64,000 nt of DNA from an uncultured Porphyromonadaceae bacterium (GTDB taxonomy: Bacteria; Bacteroidota; Bacteroidia; Bacteroidales; Muribaculaceae). The translations under genes and the position numbers were made by a program. The stretch is taken from assembly GCA_947176755.1 (NCBI GenBank), contig CAMWRW010000001.1:46919-110918 (forward strand), in the 5' to 3' direction. The notes beneath the pieces are model-generated. The model did not search any database. It was not told the DNA's origin and saw only the letters and a list, made by a program, of their open reading frames with translations. Shown one piece after another: positions 34,540-44,709 of this stretch. Each line of letters starts with the position of its first letter. Positions within the stretch are counted from its first letter, which is position 1.

Positions 34540-35312
34540 TGCTTAAAGTAAAAGAACTTCGTGCCGAAATCAACGGCAAAGAGATATTGAAGGGTGTCAA
34601 TCTGGAGGTGCGCCCGGGAGAGGTCCATGCAATCATGGGGCCCAACGGGGCCGGCAAATCGACGCTTTCGATGGTGTTGTCGGGTAATCCGGCCTATACC
34701 GTAACCGGAGGCGAGGCTGAATTCTATGGCAAGGACCTTCTGGCAATGCCCCCGGAAGTAAGAAGCCACGAGGGATTGTTCCTCGGCTTCCAATATCCCG
34801 TGGAGATTCCCGGGGTGTCGATGGTCAACTTCATGCGCGCCGCCATTAACGCCAAGCGTGAATATTTCCATGAGCCGCCGATGAGCGCCACCGACTTCCT
34901 GAAGATGATGCGAGAGAAACGTGCCGTTGTCGAACTCGACACGAAGCTGGCCTCCCGCTCCGTTAACGAAGGTTTCTCCGGCGGAGAGAAGAAACGCAAC
35001 GAGATTTTCCAGATGGCCGTGCTCGAACCGCGACTCTCGATTCTCGATGAGACAGATTCCGGACTGGATATCGACGCGCTGCGCATCGTTGCCGAAGGTG
35101 TCAACAAATTGAAATCGGCCGACAACGCCACTATCGTTATCACCCATTACCAGCGATTGCTCGACTATATAAAGCCTGATTTCGTCCATATCCTCTACAA
35201 AGGACGCATCGTAATGACCGGAGGCCCCGAACTGGCTCTTGAACTCGAGGAACGGGGCTACGACTGGATCCGCAATCAGATCGACGGAGAAAACGAAGGG
35301 AAGGAGGCGTGA
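34539..35312 (+). CDS. sufC: Fe-S cluster assembly ATPase SufC
   Basis: A 257-residue ABC-type ATPase of the SUF system, which powers the SufBCD scaffold. Walker A is GPNGAGKST at 34-42, the signature FSGGEKKRNEIFQ near 147 and Walker B LSILDETDSGLD near 166, the SufC-specific variant. It overlaps lgt by 1 nt and is followed by sufD. SufB, normally the neighbouring gene, is absent from this window. Confidence 0.95.
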   Translation: MLKVKELRAEINGKEILKGVNLEVRPGEVHAIMGPNGAGKSTLSMVLSGNPAYTVTGGEAEFYGKDLLAMPPEVRSHEGLFLGFQYPVEIPGVSMVNFMRAAINAKREYFHEPPMSATDFLKMMREKRAVVELDTKLASRSVNEGFSGGEKKRNEIFQMAVLEPRLSILDETDSGLDIDALRIVAEGVNKLKSADNATIVITHYQRLLDYIKPDFVHILYKGRIVMTGGPELALELEERGYDWIRNQIDGENEGKEA

Positions 35313-35314
35313 CG

Positions 35315-36653
35315 ATGGAAGCCCTGAAACAGTATCTCGATCTTTATACGGCCCACCGCGACCTGATCGATAGCCATTCGTGCGCTCCGCTCAACCTGCT
35401 GCGTGATGAGGCTTTCCGCGAGCTCGCCGAGCATCCTCTCCCCCGCAAGGGAAGCGAGAACTACGAAGCGACCGACATCGCGGAGATGATCAGTCCGGAC
35501 TTCGGCCTCAATATCGCCGATGTCCCGCTGGAGGTCAACCGGGCCTGCACATTCCGTTGTGCCGCCCCTCTGATTCAATCTCATCTGCTTGTTGTCGACA
35601 ACGACACGATCAACATCCCCGCCTCTCTCAGCGAGCAATTGCCCGAAGGGGTGGAGCTTCGCTCTCTGCGCGATCTTGGCCGCGAAGAGCCTGAGTTTCT
35701 TGTGAAATATTACGGTTCGCTTGCGTCAATCGGCAATCCGATTGTGGCGCTCGACACGATGCTTCTCCGCGACGGCATCTGCCTTCGCGTCCGCAAGGGT
35801 ACGCGCCTCGAACGCCCCCTGCAGATTGTCAACATCCTTGCCGCAGCCGCTCCCCTTATGGCTGTCCGCAGAATGCTTGTCGTGATCGAAGAGGATGCGG
35901 AGGCGAAAGTCCTCGTCTGCAACCACACGCAAAGCGTCGATCTCGATATGATGGACCTTGGGGTCGTCGAAATATATGTTGGACGAGGCGCAATGTTCGA
36001 CTACTATGAAATGGAGGAATCGACAGAAAAAACTCGCCGACTCTCGGCTCTTTATCTTCGTCAGGAGGAGAGCAGTCGGGTCACGGTCGATTCCATGACA
36101 ATCTATAACGGCACAACCCGCAACGAATTCCACACACACTTTGCGGGAGAAAATGGCTCGCTTCGCCTGCTCGGATTCGGCATCGCCGATTCAAACCGCT
36201 CGGTGTCGGTGCTTTCCCGCATCGACCATCAGGTGGCTCGTTGTCACAGTGACGAATTGTTCAAGTTCTCGGTTGACGACCATGCAACAGCCGATTTCAC
36301 GGGTCGCATCCATGTTGCCCACGGTGCAGTCAAGACCGAGGCCTATCAGTCATGCCGCAACTTGGTCGGTTCGGCCGAGGCTAAAGTCAATTCCAAGCCC
36401 CAGCTTGAAATCTACAACGACGATGTGAAATGCAGCCACGGGTCGGCGATCGGTCAGCTCGATCCCCTGCAGCTATTCTATATGCGCACGCGTGGACTCG
36501 ACGAGGCTGCGGCCACTCTCCTTCTCAAGCAGGCCTTTATGGCGGATGTGATCGAGGGGGTTGAAATCCCGACACTCCGCGAACGTCTCCACACGATTGT
36601 CGAACAACGGTTTGCCGGCACTCCGACCGGCTGCCTGTCGAACTGCGCCGCAC

Positions 36654-36661
<8 letters not shown>
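35315..36661 (+). CDS. sufD: Fe-S cluster assembly protein SufD
   Basis: A 448-residue beta-helix scaffold subunit of the SUF complex. ATG 35315 is preferred over GTG 35309 because an aaggagg sequence (35301-35307), rare in this genome region, lies just before it. The C-terminal half has the SufBD core: VEIYVGRGAMFDYYEME near 217, FTGRIHVAHGAVKTEAYQSCRNL near 331, and VKCSHGSAIGQLD near 372 with the conserved Cys-x-His pair. The N-terminal part is SufD-like and lacks the SufB-type cysteine motif. It overlaps sufS by 8 nt. Confidence 0.9.
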
Positions 36662-37889
<1,228 letters not shown>

Positions 37890-37929
37890 CGAAACGACCT
37901 TTTACGAAAGAACCAACTCATAATCACAA

Positions 37930-38409
37930 ATGATAAGAATCGGACAAGGATATGATGTCCATCGCCTCGTCGAGGGACGCCGACTGCGACTCTGCGGAGT
38001 TGAAGTCGCCCATACACTCGGACTAGACGGCCACAGCGATGCCGACGTCGCTATTCATGCCCTCTGCGACGCCCTTTTAGGAGCTCTCGCATTAGGGGAT
38101 ATCGGCAAGCACTTCCCCGACACATCTTCCGATTACGAGGGAATCGACAGCCGACTGCTTCTCGGTCGATGCATGGAGCTCATCCGCTCGCGCGGCTATG
38201 ACATCGGCAACGTCGATGTAACCATCATAGCGCAGCGACCCAAACTCGCACCCTATATTCCGCAGATGCGCGAGGAACTTGCCCGCGTGATGCAGACCGA
38301 AACCGACCGCATTTCCGTAAAGGCCACCACCACCGAGCGCCTCGGTTTCGAAGGACGATGCGAAGGAATATCCTCAATGGCCGTCGCCCTCCTTGTCAAG
38401 AGGCAATAA
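37930..38409 (+). CDS. ispF: 2-C-methyl-D-erythritol 2,4-cyclodiphosphate synthase
   Basis: A 159-residue enzyme of the MEP isoprenoid pathway that cyclises CDP-ME 2-phosphate and releases CMP. The divalent metal ligands are D9 and H11 in GQGYDVHRL and H43 in DADVAIHALCDALLGA. GDIGKHFPDT follows near 57, and the C-terminus has VSVKATTTERLGFEGR-like nucleotide-binding residues. It is complete. A terminator-like hairpin separates it from porU; ispF next to porU is also known in Porphyromonas, as far as I recall. Confidence 0.96.
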   Translation: MIRIGQGYDVHRLVEGRRLRLCGVEVAHTLGLDGHSDADVAIHALCDALLGALALGDIGKHFPDTSSDYEGIDSRLLLGRCMELIRSRGYDIGNVDVTIIAQRPKLAPYIPQMREELARVMQTETDRISVKATTTERLGFEGRCEGISSMAVALLVKRQ

Positions 38410-38429
38410 TCAGACCCCATTTCCGTTAC

Positions 38430-38464
38430 AAATATGAGAAGTCTCCGGCTTTTCATATTTTTTT
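38430..38464 (+). terminator. Terminator-like hairpin between ispF and porU
   Basis: A 12-bp stem with one G-T pair (38430-38441 with 38449-38460), a 7-nt loop and a run of T (38458-38464). It lies 20 nt past ispF and ends 18 nt before the porU ATG, so it may terminate the suf-ispF transcript or attenuate porU. Confidence 0.6.
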
Positions 38465-38482
38465 ATCTTCCGACCTACGCGT

Positions 38483-41400
38483 ATGAAGCGAATTCATTCA
38501 ATCAGCATATCTGCCATCAACTTGCTTTCACTCAGAATTTCGGTTATCATGCTGTGGCTTGCAGCCACGGCCACGAGCCTCTTCGCCCTCCCGGAAACGA
38601 CCTATCGGGAGCACTCCGTGCTTGCCGAAGGAAATTGGGCCAAAGTAAGCGTGACAAACACCGGAATAAATCTCATCAGCAACGCCGACCTTCGATCGCT
38701 CGGCTTCGAGAACCCGACGAAAGTCCGCGTCTTCGGCTACGGAGGCCGCCAGCTTCTTGAGAATCTCACGGAGGAAACGATATTCGATCTTCCGGAGCAG
38801 CCTGTTGTCGTGACCGATAAAGGAATCCTCTTTTTCGGAACAGACAATAATCTGTGGGTTGCCGGCTCGAAAGTGCCTTACAACCACTATCTCAACGGAT
38901 ATGCCACATCCAGCGTCTATTTTCTTACAGACCGCGACGACCTTCCGGCCGCCACATTCGAGCCAATCCACACGGGAGGACTGAGCGATAAAGTCAACGA
39001 AACTTTCAGCGAACGTCTTGTCCATGAGCAGGAGCTCGTGAGCCCCGCCCTTATCGGGCGTCAGCTTTTCGGCGAGGATTTCCGTTCGAACCGAACCCAG
39101 AATTTTTCGTTTGAATTGACCGACTATGCGGGCGGAGAGGTATTCGCGCGCGTAGTGTTCGGAGCTTTGGCAAGCACGAGCAGCGAACTCTCGTTCACCG
39201 GCAATAAGGAACCGTTGACTGAGATCAGCGGCTCACCAAGAATCTACGGAAAATCGAGTTCCTACGACACGATGAAACTCGCAGACGTCTCCCTGAGCGT
39301 TCCCGATCCGGGCAAACGTCTTGACTTCGGCATCACGTTCCAGCCCGGCAGCGTTCTCACCCATGCCCGGCTTGACTTCATTGAAGTCTTCTATCCCCGC
39401 CTCCTCCGTCTCAGCAACGGCCAGATTAACTTCTATGCCAACGCGAAATCGGGAGAAAGTTTCGCCGTCGACGGCTGCAGCGGATTAACCCGTATCTACG
39501 ATGTGACCAACCCGGGATGTCCCCGGCCGGTTGAATACACGCTTCAGGGTTCGAAAGCCTGCTTCACGGTGGATGCGGCCGGATATTATGAATTCGTGGC
39601 TTTCGAACCGTCGAAAATCAACATGACGGCTTCCGTTGTCGGCAAGATAGAGAATCAGGATATTCACGGACTTCCAACGCCCGACATGGTGATCATCACC
39701 TTGCCGGAATATATGGAGGGCGCCAAAAGAATTGCCGCGCTCCACGAGCAGGTCGACGGCTTCACGGTCCACGTGATCGAAGCCTCGAAAATCTACAACG
39801 AGTTCGGGTCGGGTGTGGCCGACGTAACGGCCTTCCGCAAGATGCTCAAAAGATGGTACGACCGTCCGGGCGACCGAAAACTCGGCTATTGCCTTCTGAT
39901 GGGAAAAGCCTCCTATGACAACAAGCTGCTCACCTCCGAGGCGCGCGGCGCAGGCTTCACGCCCATGCCCATCTGGCAGGATCATACGGGCACGGCCGAA
40001 AACGACCAGCCTTGCATCGATGACTACATCGGCTATCTGTCAGACTCCTCCGACATCTCCAAAAGACCGAGGAATAAATCAGACTTTGTCAAAGAACCAC
40101 TCTCCATCGGCGTCGGTCGCATCCCCTGCACCAATTCAGTGGAGGCCTCGACATACGCCGACAAATTGGAGTCATATCTGCTCCGACCGGAATATGGTCC
40201 GTGGCGCAACAGAATAATGCTGATTGCCGACGACGGCAACTCTAACAGTCATCTCGACCAGGCCAACAAAGTCATCGAGGGCATCGAGACCACGCCTCTC
40301 GGCAAGGGCTTCGTGATGGATCGCCTCTATGAGGATGCCTACCAGCTTGAAATGACCTCGCTCGGACCAAGCTATCCTATCGCGACGGCTCGCCTCCTGC
40401 GCGCCTTTTCCGAAGGAGAAGCCTTCATCAACTATATCGGCCACGGCTCCCCCTCCGGCCTGGGCCACGAGAATCTTCTGAGATGGACCGATATCGTTAA
40501 TCTCCGAAACACGAACTATTCGATATTCGCGGGCTATACCTGCCGGTTCCTTCATTGGGATGAGAATGACATCTCGGGAGGGGAACACATTGTGATGAAT
40601 CCAATCGGAGGCTCCATAGCGACGTATGCAGCGACTCGCACAGTGTTCGTTCAGCAGAACGGCAATCTGAATGCCGCCACGGCCCCCTTCATGACGGGAC
40701 GTGACGAAGAGGGACTTCCGATGCGACTCGGAGATGCGATCCGTCTGGGTAAAAATAAGATTTCGGATTCCAACAAACTCGCCTTCTGTATTGCCGGCGA
40801 CCCGGCAATCCGCTTCCCCGGAGGAGCGCATACGGTCGAGATCGAAACCATCAACAAGAATTCGCTTTCCAAGAATCCCGACGACTATCCAGAGCTTCGT
40901 CCCCTTTCCTCCAACATCGTTGCCGGCACCGTGCGCGACATCGAAGGGAACATTGACGAGGATTATAACGGAACACTCAATCTGCAACTTTACGACGCGG
41001 AGCGGGTCGTGACGACCTTCGGCAATAATGATGGGTATTCGACAAATTACAACGACCGTTCGACGCGCCTGGCGATGGTCACGGCAAAAATCGAAAAGGG
41101 ACGCTGGGAAGCGACAGTCCAGGTGCCTGCCGACATTGAATATAACTATTCTCCGGCCCGCCTCGTGGCCTACGCCTGGTCGGAAAATGGAGAGGAGGCC
41201 AACGGTTCCAACGAGCGATTCTATGTCTATGGCGAGCCGGAATCGGGTTCAACCGATGAAGAGGGTCCGGAAATCGACCATCTCTATCTCAACACTCCGG
41301 GCTTCAGCCAGGGAGATGTGGTCGGGCCTAACCCCGTTCTGTTCGCACGTTTCCACGATCCGAGCGGAATCAATCTCTCCGACGCCGGAATCGGCCACAA

Positions 41401-41920
41401 GATTTCACTCAACATCGACGACAAGATTTTCTATACAGACCTTGACGCCTATTATTCGGCCGACAGTTCGGAGCCCGGGGCAGGTTCCGTGGTCTATCCC
41501 CTGTCCGAACTGGAAGCGGGAAATCATACCCTGCAACTTACCGTCTGGGACAATGCCAACAACTCGACCACAGCCGAGCTGACATTCTCGATCGGAGCGG
41601 CGGTGACGCCGACGATCGTATCGCTGGGCACGGATGTGAACCCGGCCACGACCTCCGTGAAATTCATTGTTGACACCGACCGTCCGAACTCCGCAATGAA
41701 CTGCGCCATTGAAGTGATCGACCTCAACGGACGCGTTGTCTGGGAATCCGATTCCCGCGTGGCCACGACTCAGGAGGGAAGAATGACCTCCGACTGGAAC
41801 CTCTGCGACAAGTCGGGCCATCGCGTTCCACGCGGCATCTACCTCTACCGAGCCACAGTCATCACTGACGAAGGACCTCAGCGCTCGCAAACCAAAAAAT
41901 TAGCAGTAACAGCTCAATGA
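38483..41920 (+). CDS. porU: Type IX secretion system sortase PorU
   Basis: A 1145-residue gingipain-like (C25) cysteine peptidase that cleaves the C-terminal sorting domain of T9SS cargo at the cell surface. A signal peptide with hydrophobic core MLWLAATATSLFA precedes the N-terminal domain (LAEGNWAKVSVTNTGINLISNADLRSLGF). The catalytic pair is H654 in NYIGHGSPSG and C687 in AGYTCRF, 33 residues apart, close to the positions known for P. gingivalis PorU. Ig-like domains and a CTD (NGRVVWESDSR...PRGIYLYRATV) end the protein. Its stop overlaps the rex start (ATGA). Unlike in Porphyromonas, porV is not adjacent but lies at 53445. Confidence 0.9.
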   Translation: MKRIHSISISAINLLSLRISVIMLWLAATATSLFALPETTYREHSVLAEGNWAKVSVTNTGINLISNADLRSLGFENPTKVRVFGYGGRQLLENLTEETIFDLPEQPVVVTDKGILFFGTDNNLWVAGSKVPYNHYLNGYATSSVYFLTDRDDLPAATFEPIHTGGLSDKVNETFSERLVHEQELVSPALIGRQLFGEDFRSNRTQNFSFELTDYAGGEVFARVVFGALASTSSELSFTGNKEPLTEISGSPRIYGKSSSYDTMKLADVSLSVPDPGKRLDFGITFQPGSVLTHARLDFIEVFYPRLLRLSNGQINFYANAKSGESFAVDGCSGLTRIYDVTNPGCPRPVEYTLQGSKACFTVDAAGYYEFVAFEPSKINMTASVVGKIENQDIHGLPTPDMVIITLPEYMEGAKRIAALHEQVDGFTVHVIEASKIYNEFGSGVADVTAFRKMLKRWYDRPGDRKLGYCLLMGKASYDNKLLTSEARGAGFTPMPIWQDHTGTAENDQPCIDDYIGYLSDSSDISKRPRNKSDFVKEPLSIGVGRIPCTNSVEASTYADKLESYLLRPEYGPWRNRIMLIADDGNSNSHLDQANKVIEGIETTPLGKGFVMDRLYEDAYQLEMTSLGPSYPIATARLLRAFSEGEAFINYIGHGSPSGLGHENLLRWTDIVNLRNTNYSIFAGYTCRFLHWDENDISGGEHIVMNPIGGSIATYAATRTVFVQQNGNLNAATAPFMTGRDEEGLPMRLGDAIRLGKNKISDSNKLAFCIAGDPAIRFPGGAHTVEIETINKNSLSKNPDDYPELRPLSSNIVAGTVRDIEGNIDEDYNGTLNLQLYDAERVVTTFGNNDGYSTNYNDRSTRLAMVTAKIEKGRWEATVQVPADIEYNYSPARLVAYAWSENGEEANGSNERFYVYGEPESGSTDEEGPEIDHLYLNTPGFSQGDVVGPNPVLFARFHDPSGINLSDAGIGHKISLNIDDKIFYTDLDAYYSADSSEPGAGSVVYPLSELEAGNHTLQLTVWDNANNSTTAELTFSIGAAVTPTIVSLGTDVNPATTSVKFIVDTDRPNSAMNCAIEVIDLNGRVVWESDSRVATTQEGRMTSDWNLCDKSGHRVPRGIYLYRATVITDEGPQRSQTKKLAVTAQ

Positions 41921-42552
41921 GACAGCCCGCCCCACCTATCCTTCCCGAACCTACGCTGAGACGCCTCCCATGGTATCTCGCATATATAGACATACTCCGT
42001 GCCCAAGGCACGGAGTATGTATCATCAACCCAAATCTCCAGGGCGTTAAGCGTCGACGCTTCGCAAATCGCCAAAGACTTGTCGTTCTTGGGTCTGAAGG
42101 GGAAAACACGCATCGGCTATGAGGTTTGCGCCCTTGCCGACGCTTTGGCTGCTTTCCTCGGCTTCACAGCCGAACACCGCGCCTGCGTCCTCGGATGCGG
42201 AAGCCTTGGGAAAGCCTTGCTCCGCGATGACGGTCTGCGAAATTATGGACTTCAGATTGTGGCCGGCTACGACGTGAATCCTGCAGTGACATGCCGAACC
42301 GACCTCGGCGTGCCGATTCATCATATCGAGGATATATATAATATTCAGGAAACAGACCCGGTGGAAATCGCGATTCTGACGGTCCCCGCGGAAGCCGCCC
42401 AGGAGGCCGCCGACATTGCAATCGGGGCCGGAATACGCGCCATCTGGAATTTCACGCCCTACCGGGTGAAAGTCGCGGAGGGAATCGTGATGACAAATAC
42501 GTCGATCTACGCCCATCTCGCTCTTATTTATAATCGGCTGGCCGGTCTCTGA
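41917..42552 (+). CDS. rex: Redox-sensing transcriptional repressor Rex
   Basis: A 211-residue DNA-binding regulator that senses the NADH/NAD+ ratio. The N-terminal winged helix is seen in TLRRLPWYLAYIDIL and VSSTQISRALSVDASQIAKDLSFLG, and the Rossmann domain in VLGCGSLGKALL (GCGSLG 93-98). A swapped C-terminal helix ends with NTSIYAHLALIYNRL. It starts at ATGA over the porU stop, an unusual pairing of a redox repressor with a T9SS sortase. A 14-bp hairpin lies inside codons 25-35. Its stop is 9 nt from that of the convergent cvpA-like gene. Confidence 0.93.
   Translation: MRQPAPPILPEPTLRRLPWYLAYIDILRAQGTEYVSSTQISRALSVDASQIAKDLSFLGLKGKTRIGYEVCALADALAAFLGFTAEHRACVLGCGSLGKALLRDDGLRNYGLQIVAGYDVNPAVTCRTDLGVPIHHIEDIYNIQETDPVEIAILTVPAEAAQEAADIAIGAGIRAIWNFTPYRVKVAEGIVMTNTSIYAHLALIYNRLAGL
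41990..42020 (+). other. Perfect 14-bp inverted repeat inside rex
   Basis: Positions 41990-42003 pair perfectly with 42007-42020 around a 3-nt loop (caa). It lies 73 nt into the coding region. It does not look like the Rex operator (TTGTGAAnnnnnnTTCACAA type). It could slow translation, mark mRNA processing, or be chance under codon constraint. Confidence 0.6.
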
Positions 42553-42561
42553 TGCCGACGC

Positions 42562-43110
42562 TCAGGAAATCCTGGAAGCCTCCTGAAGTTGAATCCTGTG
42601 ACGGAGTTCTTCCGGCGACTCGCTCCCCAATACAGCCGGAGCGACGAGCATCACTTCCTCCACGGCGTTCCCGTCGTCGCTTTTCATCGCATTGAGCAAC
42701 ACCGAATCCTGCTGCCAGCACATCAAGAGGTTATAGAACAGCGAAAGCATCATAACCCATTTGAAGAGCAGAAACAGACTGCCGACAATATTATCGAGAA
42801 TCCCGGTCCGGACCTTCGACAAGGCTTTCCCGATAAAGCGCAGTATGCTTCCGAAAACTCCGTAGACAAAGAAAAATATAAGGGCGGCCGCAATCGTGGT
42901 GCAGAAGAAGTTCTCATAACATTTTCCGTGGACGGATTTGAAGATTGAATAAACCGCGTCGGCAACAGGGAAAAGAAAAATATGGGTTGCGACGATCCCG
43001 AACGCCAACGCGATCACGGAAGGAAGCTGGCGCAATAGCCCTTTGCGGAATCCCAGCAACACCGAGACTGCCACAACCACAATCGCCACTAAATGAAAGA
43101 TTATCTCCAT
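42562..43110 (-). CDS. CvpA-family membrane protein
   Basis: A protein of 182 residues from ATG 43110 (MEIIFHLVAIVVVAVSVLLGFRKGLLRQL); an in-frame ATG at 43140 would add ten residues. Four hydrophobic helices with the LLGFRKGLLRQL loop after the first and the GKALSKVRTGILDNIVGSLFLLFKW segment near the third match CvpA (colicin V production) proteins, which are widespread and of unclear function. Last of the minus-strand series that starts with the DUF3256 gene. Its stop faces the rex stop with only 9 nt between. Confidence 0.82.
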   Translation of the reverse strand: MEIIFHLVAIVVVAVSVLLGFRKGLLRQLPSVIALAFGIVATHIFLFPVADAVYSIFKSVHGKCYENFFCTTIAAALIFFFVYGVFGSILRFIGKALSKVRTGILDNIVGSLFLLFKWVMMLSLFYNLLMCWQQDSVLLNAMKSDDGNAVEEVMLVAPAVLGSESPEELRHRIQLQEASRIS

Positions 43111-43149
43111 CGCTGAATTTACTGTTGCGTTTATCTTCAAACAATCCGC

Positions 43150-44694
43150 TTAACCGACAACCTCCCGGGGAGAAACCGACGAATCTTCACGGGGGACTTG
43201 CCGCATAAGATAGCGGGTAAAGAAAGTTTGACCGTCGATCACGAAATTTGACCTGCAATCATTATACTCCCCCTTCTCCAGCCTCCCCATGATATAGATC
43301 GACTTTCGCTCGGCCTCGCCACTCAGCCAGTCGATATTTCTGTCAACAGTCTGCACGAGCACTTGCCCCGGCGTATATGCACCGAGCAAAATCGCTATTG
43401 CGAGCAACCACTTCCTCATCCGGGGAAGATACCGCCAATGCCGGAGCGCCATTATCTCGGCCACGATAATCACCAGCATACTCGGAATCGTTATCCTGTA
43501 GCCAATATCCTGGTGATGGGGCGAAGAAAGGAGAAGCGGCACGATCACGGCCGGGAGGGCCGTAAGCCAAAAGATGCCGTTGCGCTTCAGCAGGGGCCAC
43601 AAGGCCAGAAGCCAAAGCCCGTAGGAAAGGGGGAGGAAGATGAGGAGCACCATCGCCATTGTCGAAAGACTCTCTGCAACCGGGGCGGCCGCATCATGCG
43701 ACTTATTGCCGATAAAGAACAGGCCGATGACGGCGGCAATGATGATTCCGGCAAGATTCTCCCATGTGAGAAACGCCTTGAAATCGCGCAACACGCGCCA
43801 CGCCATCGCCACAAAAATACCCATCGCCGGATAAGGAGCCTGCACCAGCATGAGGGAATAGAGAAGGAGAAGAGCCCGCGGGCGCCTCCTTTCATGCCAA
43901 AGCAATATGCAGGCCAACAGCGACGCTACCCCTTGGTTATAGACATAGACAACCAGCACTCCCAACGGAGGAAGAGAATAATATTCTGTGGCCAGATCTT
44001 TAAGAATAAGCAACTCCCATCTCTGTTGGAAAGGAAGCAGCAGGTCGGCGATTCCCCCGATGAGCAGGTCGGCGGCTCCGAAACTGAGCGGGGCGAGGAA
44101 TGCAATCCATGAGGCACGTCCCCCAAATCGGCTGAATAGAAACCGGAAGAAAATCCACATTCCCCAAAGGGCGTAAGCAAACTGGGCCACATCGCCGGGA
44201 AGAATGCGCCCCGTTAATTTCCCGATTAAAGCCGCAGGAAGCCAGAAGCCGAAATAATAACAGAGCGTAACGGGGCCCTCTTCGCCGTCAGGATAGACCA
44301 CGGGCCAGGGACGTCGGACCAAGTCGTAGAAAACGGCATTACGGTAGACATGGTCGCCGGCAATCTGGGCGGTAAGCGCCCCGATTCCGCTTAGCAGCAG
44401 AAGCAGGAGGAGGATGAAGAAAACCGTATAGTATCGCGAATCGCGTCTCACAGGCCTGAAGCCCGACGTGTGAAAATTTCCGGCTCCCTCTGAGAGCCTG
44501 CCGATGACAGCCGCCACAAGCGCGGAGCATAAAATAATTGCGAGCCAAACCCGAAGCCAGAAGGCGAGAAAAAGAAGCGTAGGAAGTGCGAGCCAGAGAA
44601 GAGCCTCCGTCACGAGACCCTTTTCCGTGTCCTTTTTCGCCACGTTGCTTCGAAAAACAGATTTTTCCTGCATTTCTGATGAAAAGTCCGGCAT
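43150..44694 (-). CDS. Polytopic membrane protein of unknown function (glycosyltransferase-like topology)
   Basis: A 514-residue protein with about eleven to twelve hydrophobic helices and a C-terminal soluble tail of about 70 residues. After two helices comes a loop with DHVYRNAVFYDLVRRPWPVVYPDGEEGPVTLCYY; such an aromatic and acidic first loop occurs in GT-C-type glycosyltransferases. A definite DxD or DD motif of a named family is not evident, so I give no enzyme name. It is 15 nt downstream of the GH25 gene and 39 nt (or 9, with the longer start) upstream of the CvpA gene. Possibly a wall- or glycan-related enzyme, by context only. Confidence 0.6.
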   Translation of the reverse strand: MPDFSSEMQEKSVFRSNVAKKDTEKGLVTEALLWLALPTLLFLAFWLRVWLAIILCSALVAAVIGRLSEGAGNFHTSGFRPVRRDSRYYTVFFILLLLLLLSGIGALTAQIAGDHVYRNAVFYDLVRRPWPVVYPDGEEGPVTLCYYFGFWLPAALIGKLTGRILPGDVAQFAYALWGMWIFFRFLFSRFGGRASWIAFLAPLSFGAADLLIGGIADLLLPFQQRWELLILKDLATEYYSLPPLGVLVVYVYNQGVASLLACILLWHERRRPRALLLLYSLMLVQAPYPAMGIFVAMAWRVLRDFKAFLTWENLAGIIIAAVIGLFFIGNKSHDAAAPVAESLSTMAMVLLIFLPLSYGLWLLALWPLLKRNGIFWLTALPAVIVPLLLSSPHHQDIGYRITIPSMLVIIVAEIMALRHWRYLPRMRKWLLAIAILLGAYTPGQVLVQTVDRNIDWLSGEAERKSIYIMGRLEKGEYNDCRSNFVIDGQTFFTRYLMRQVPREDSSVSPREVVG

Positions 44695-44709
44695 CGCAAT
44701 AAAATAGGT

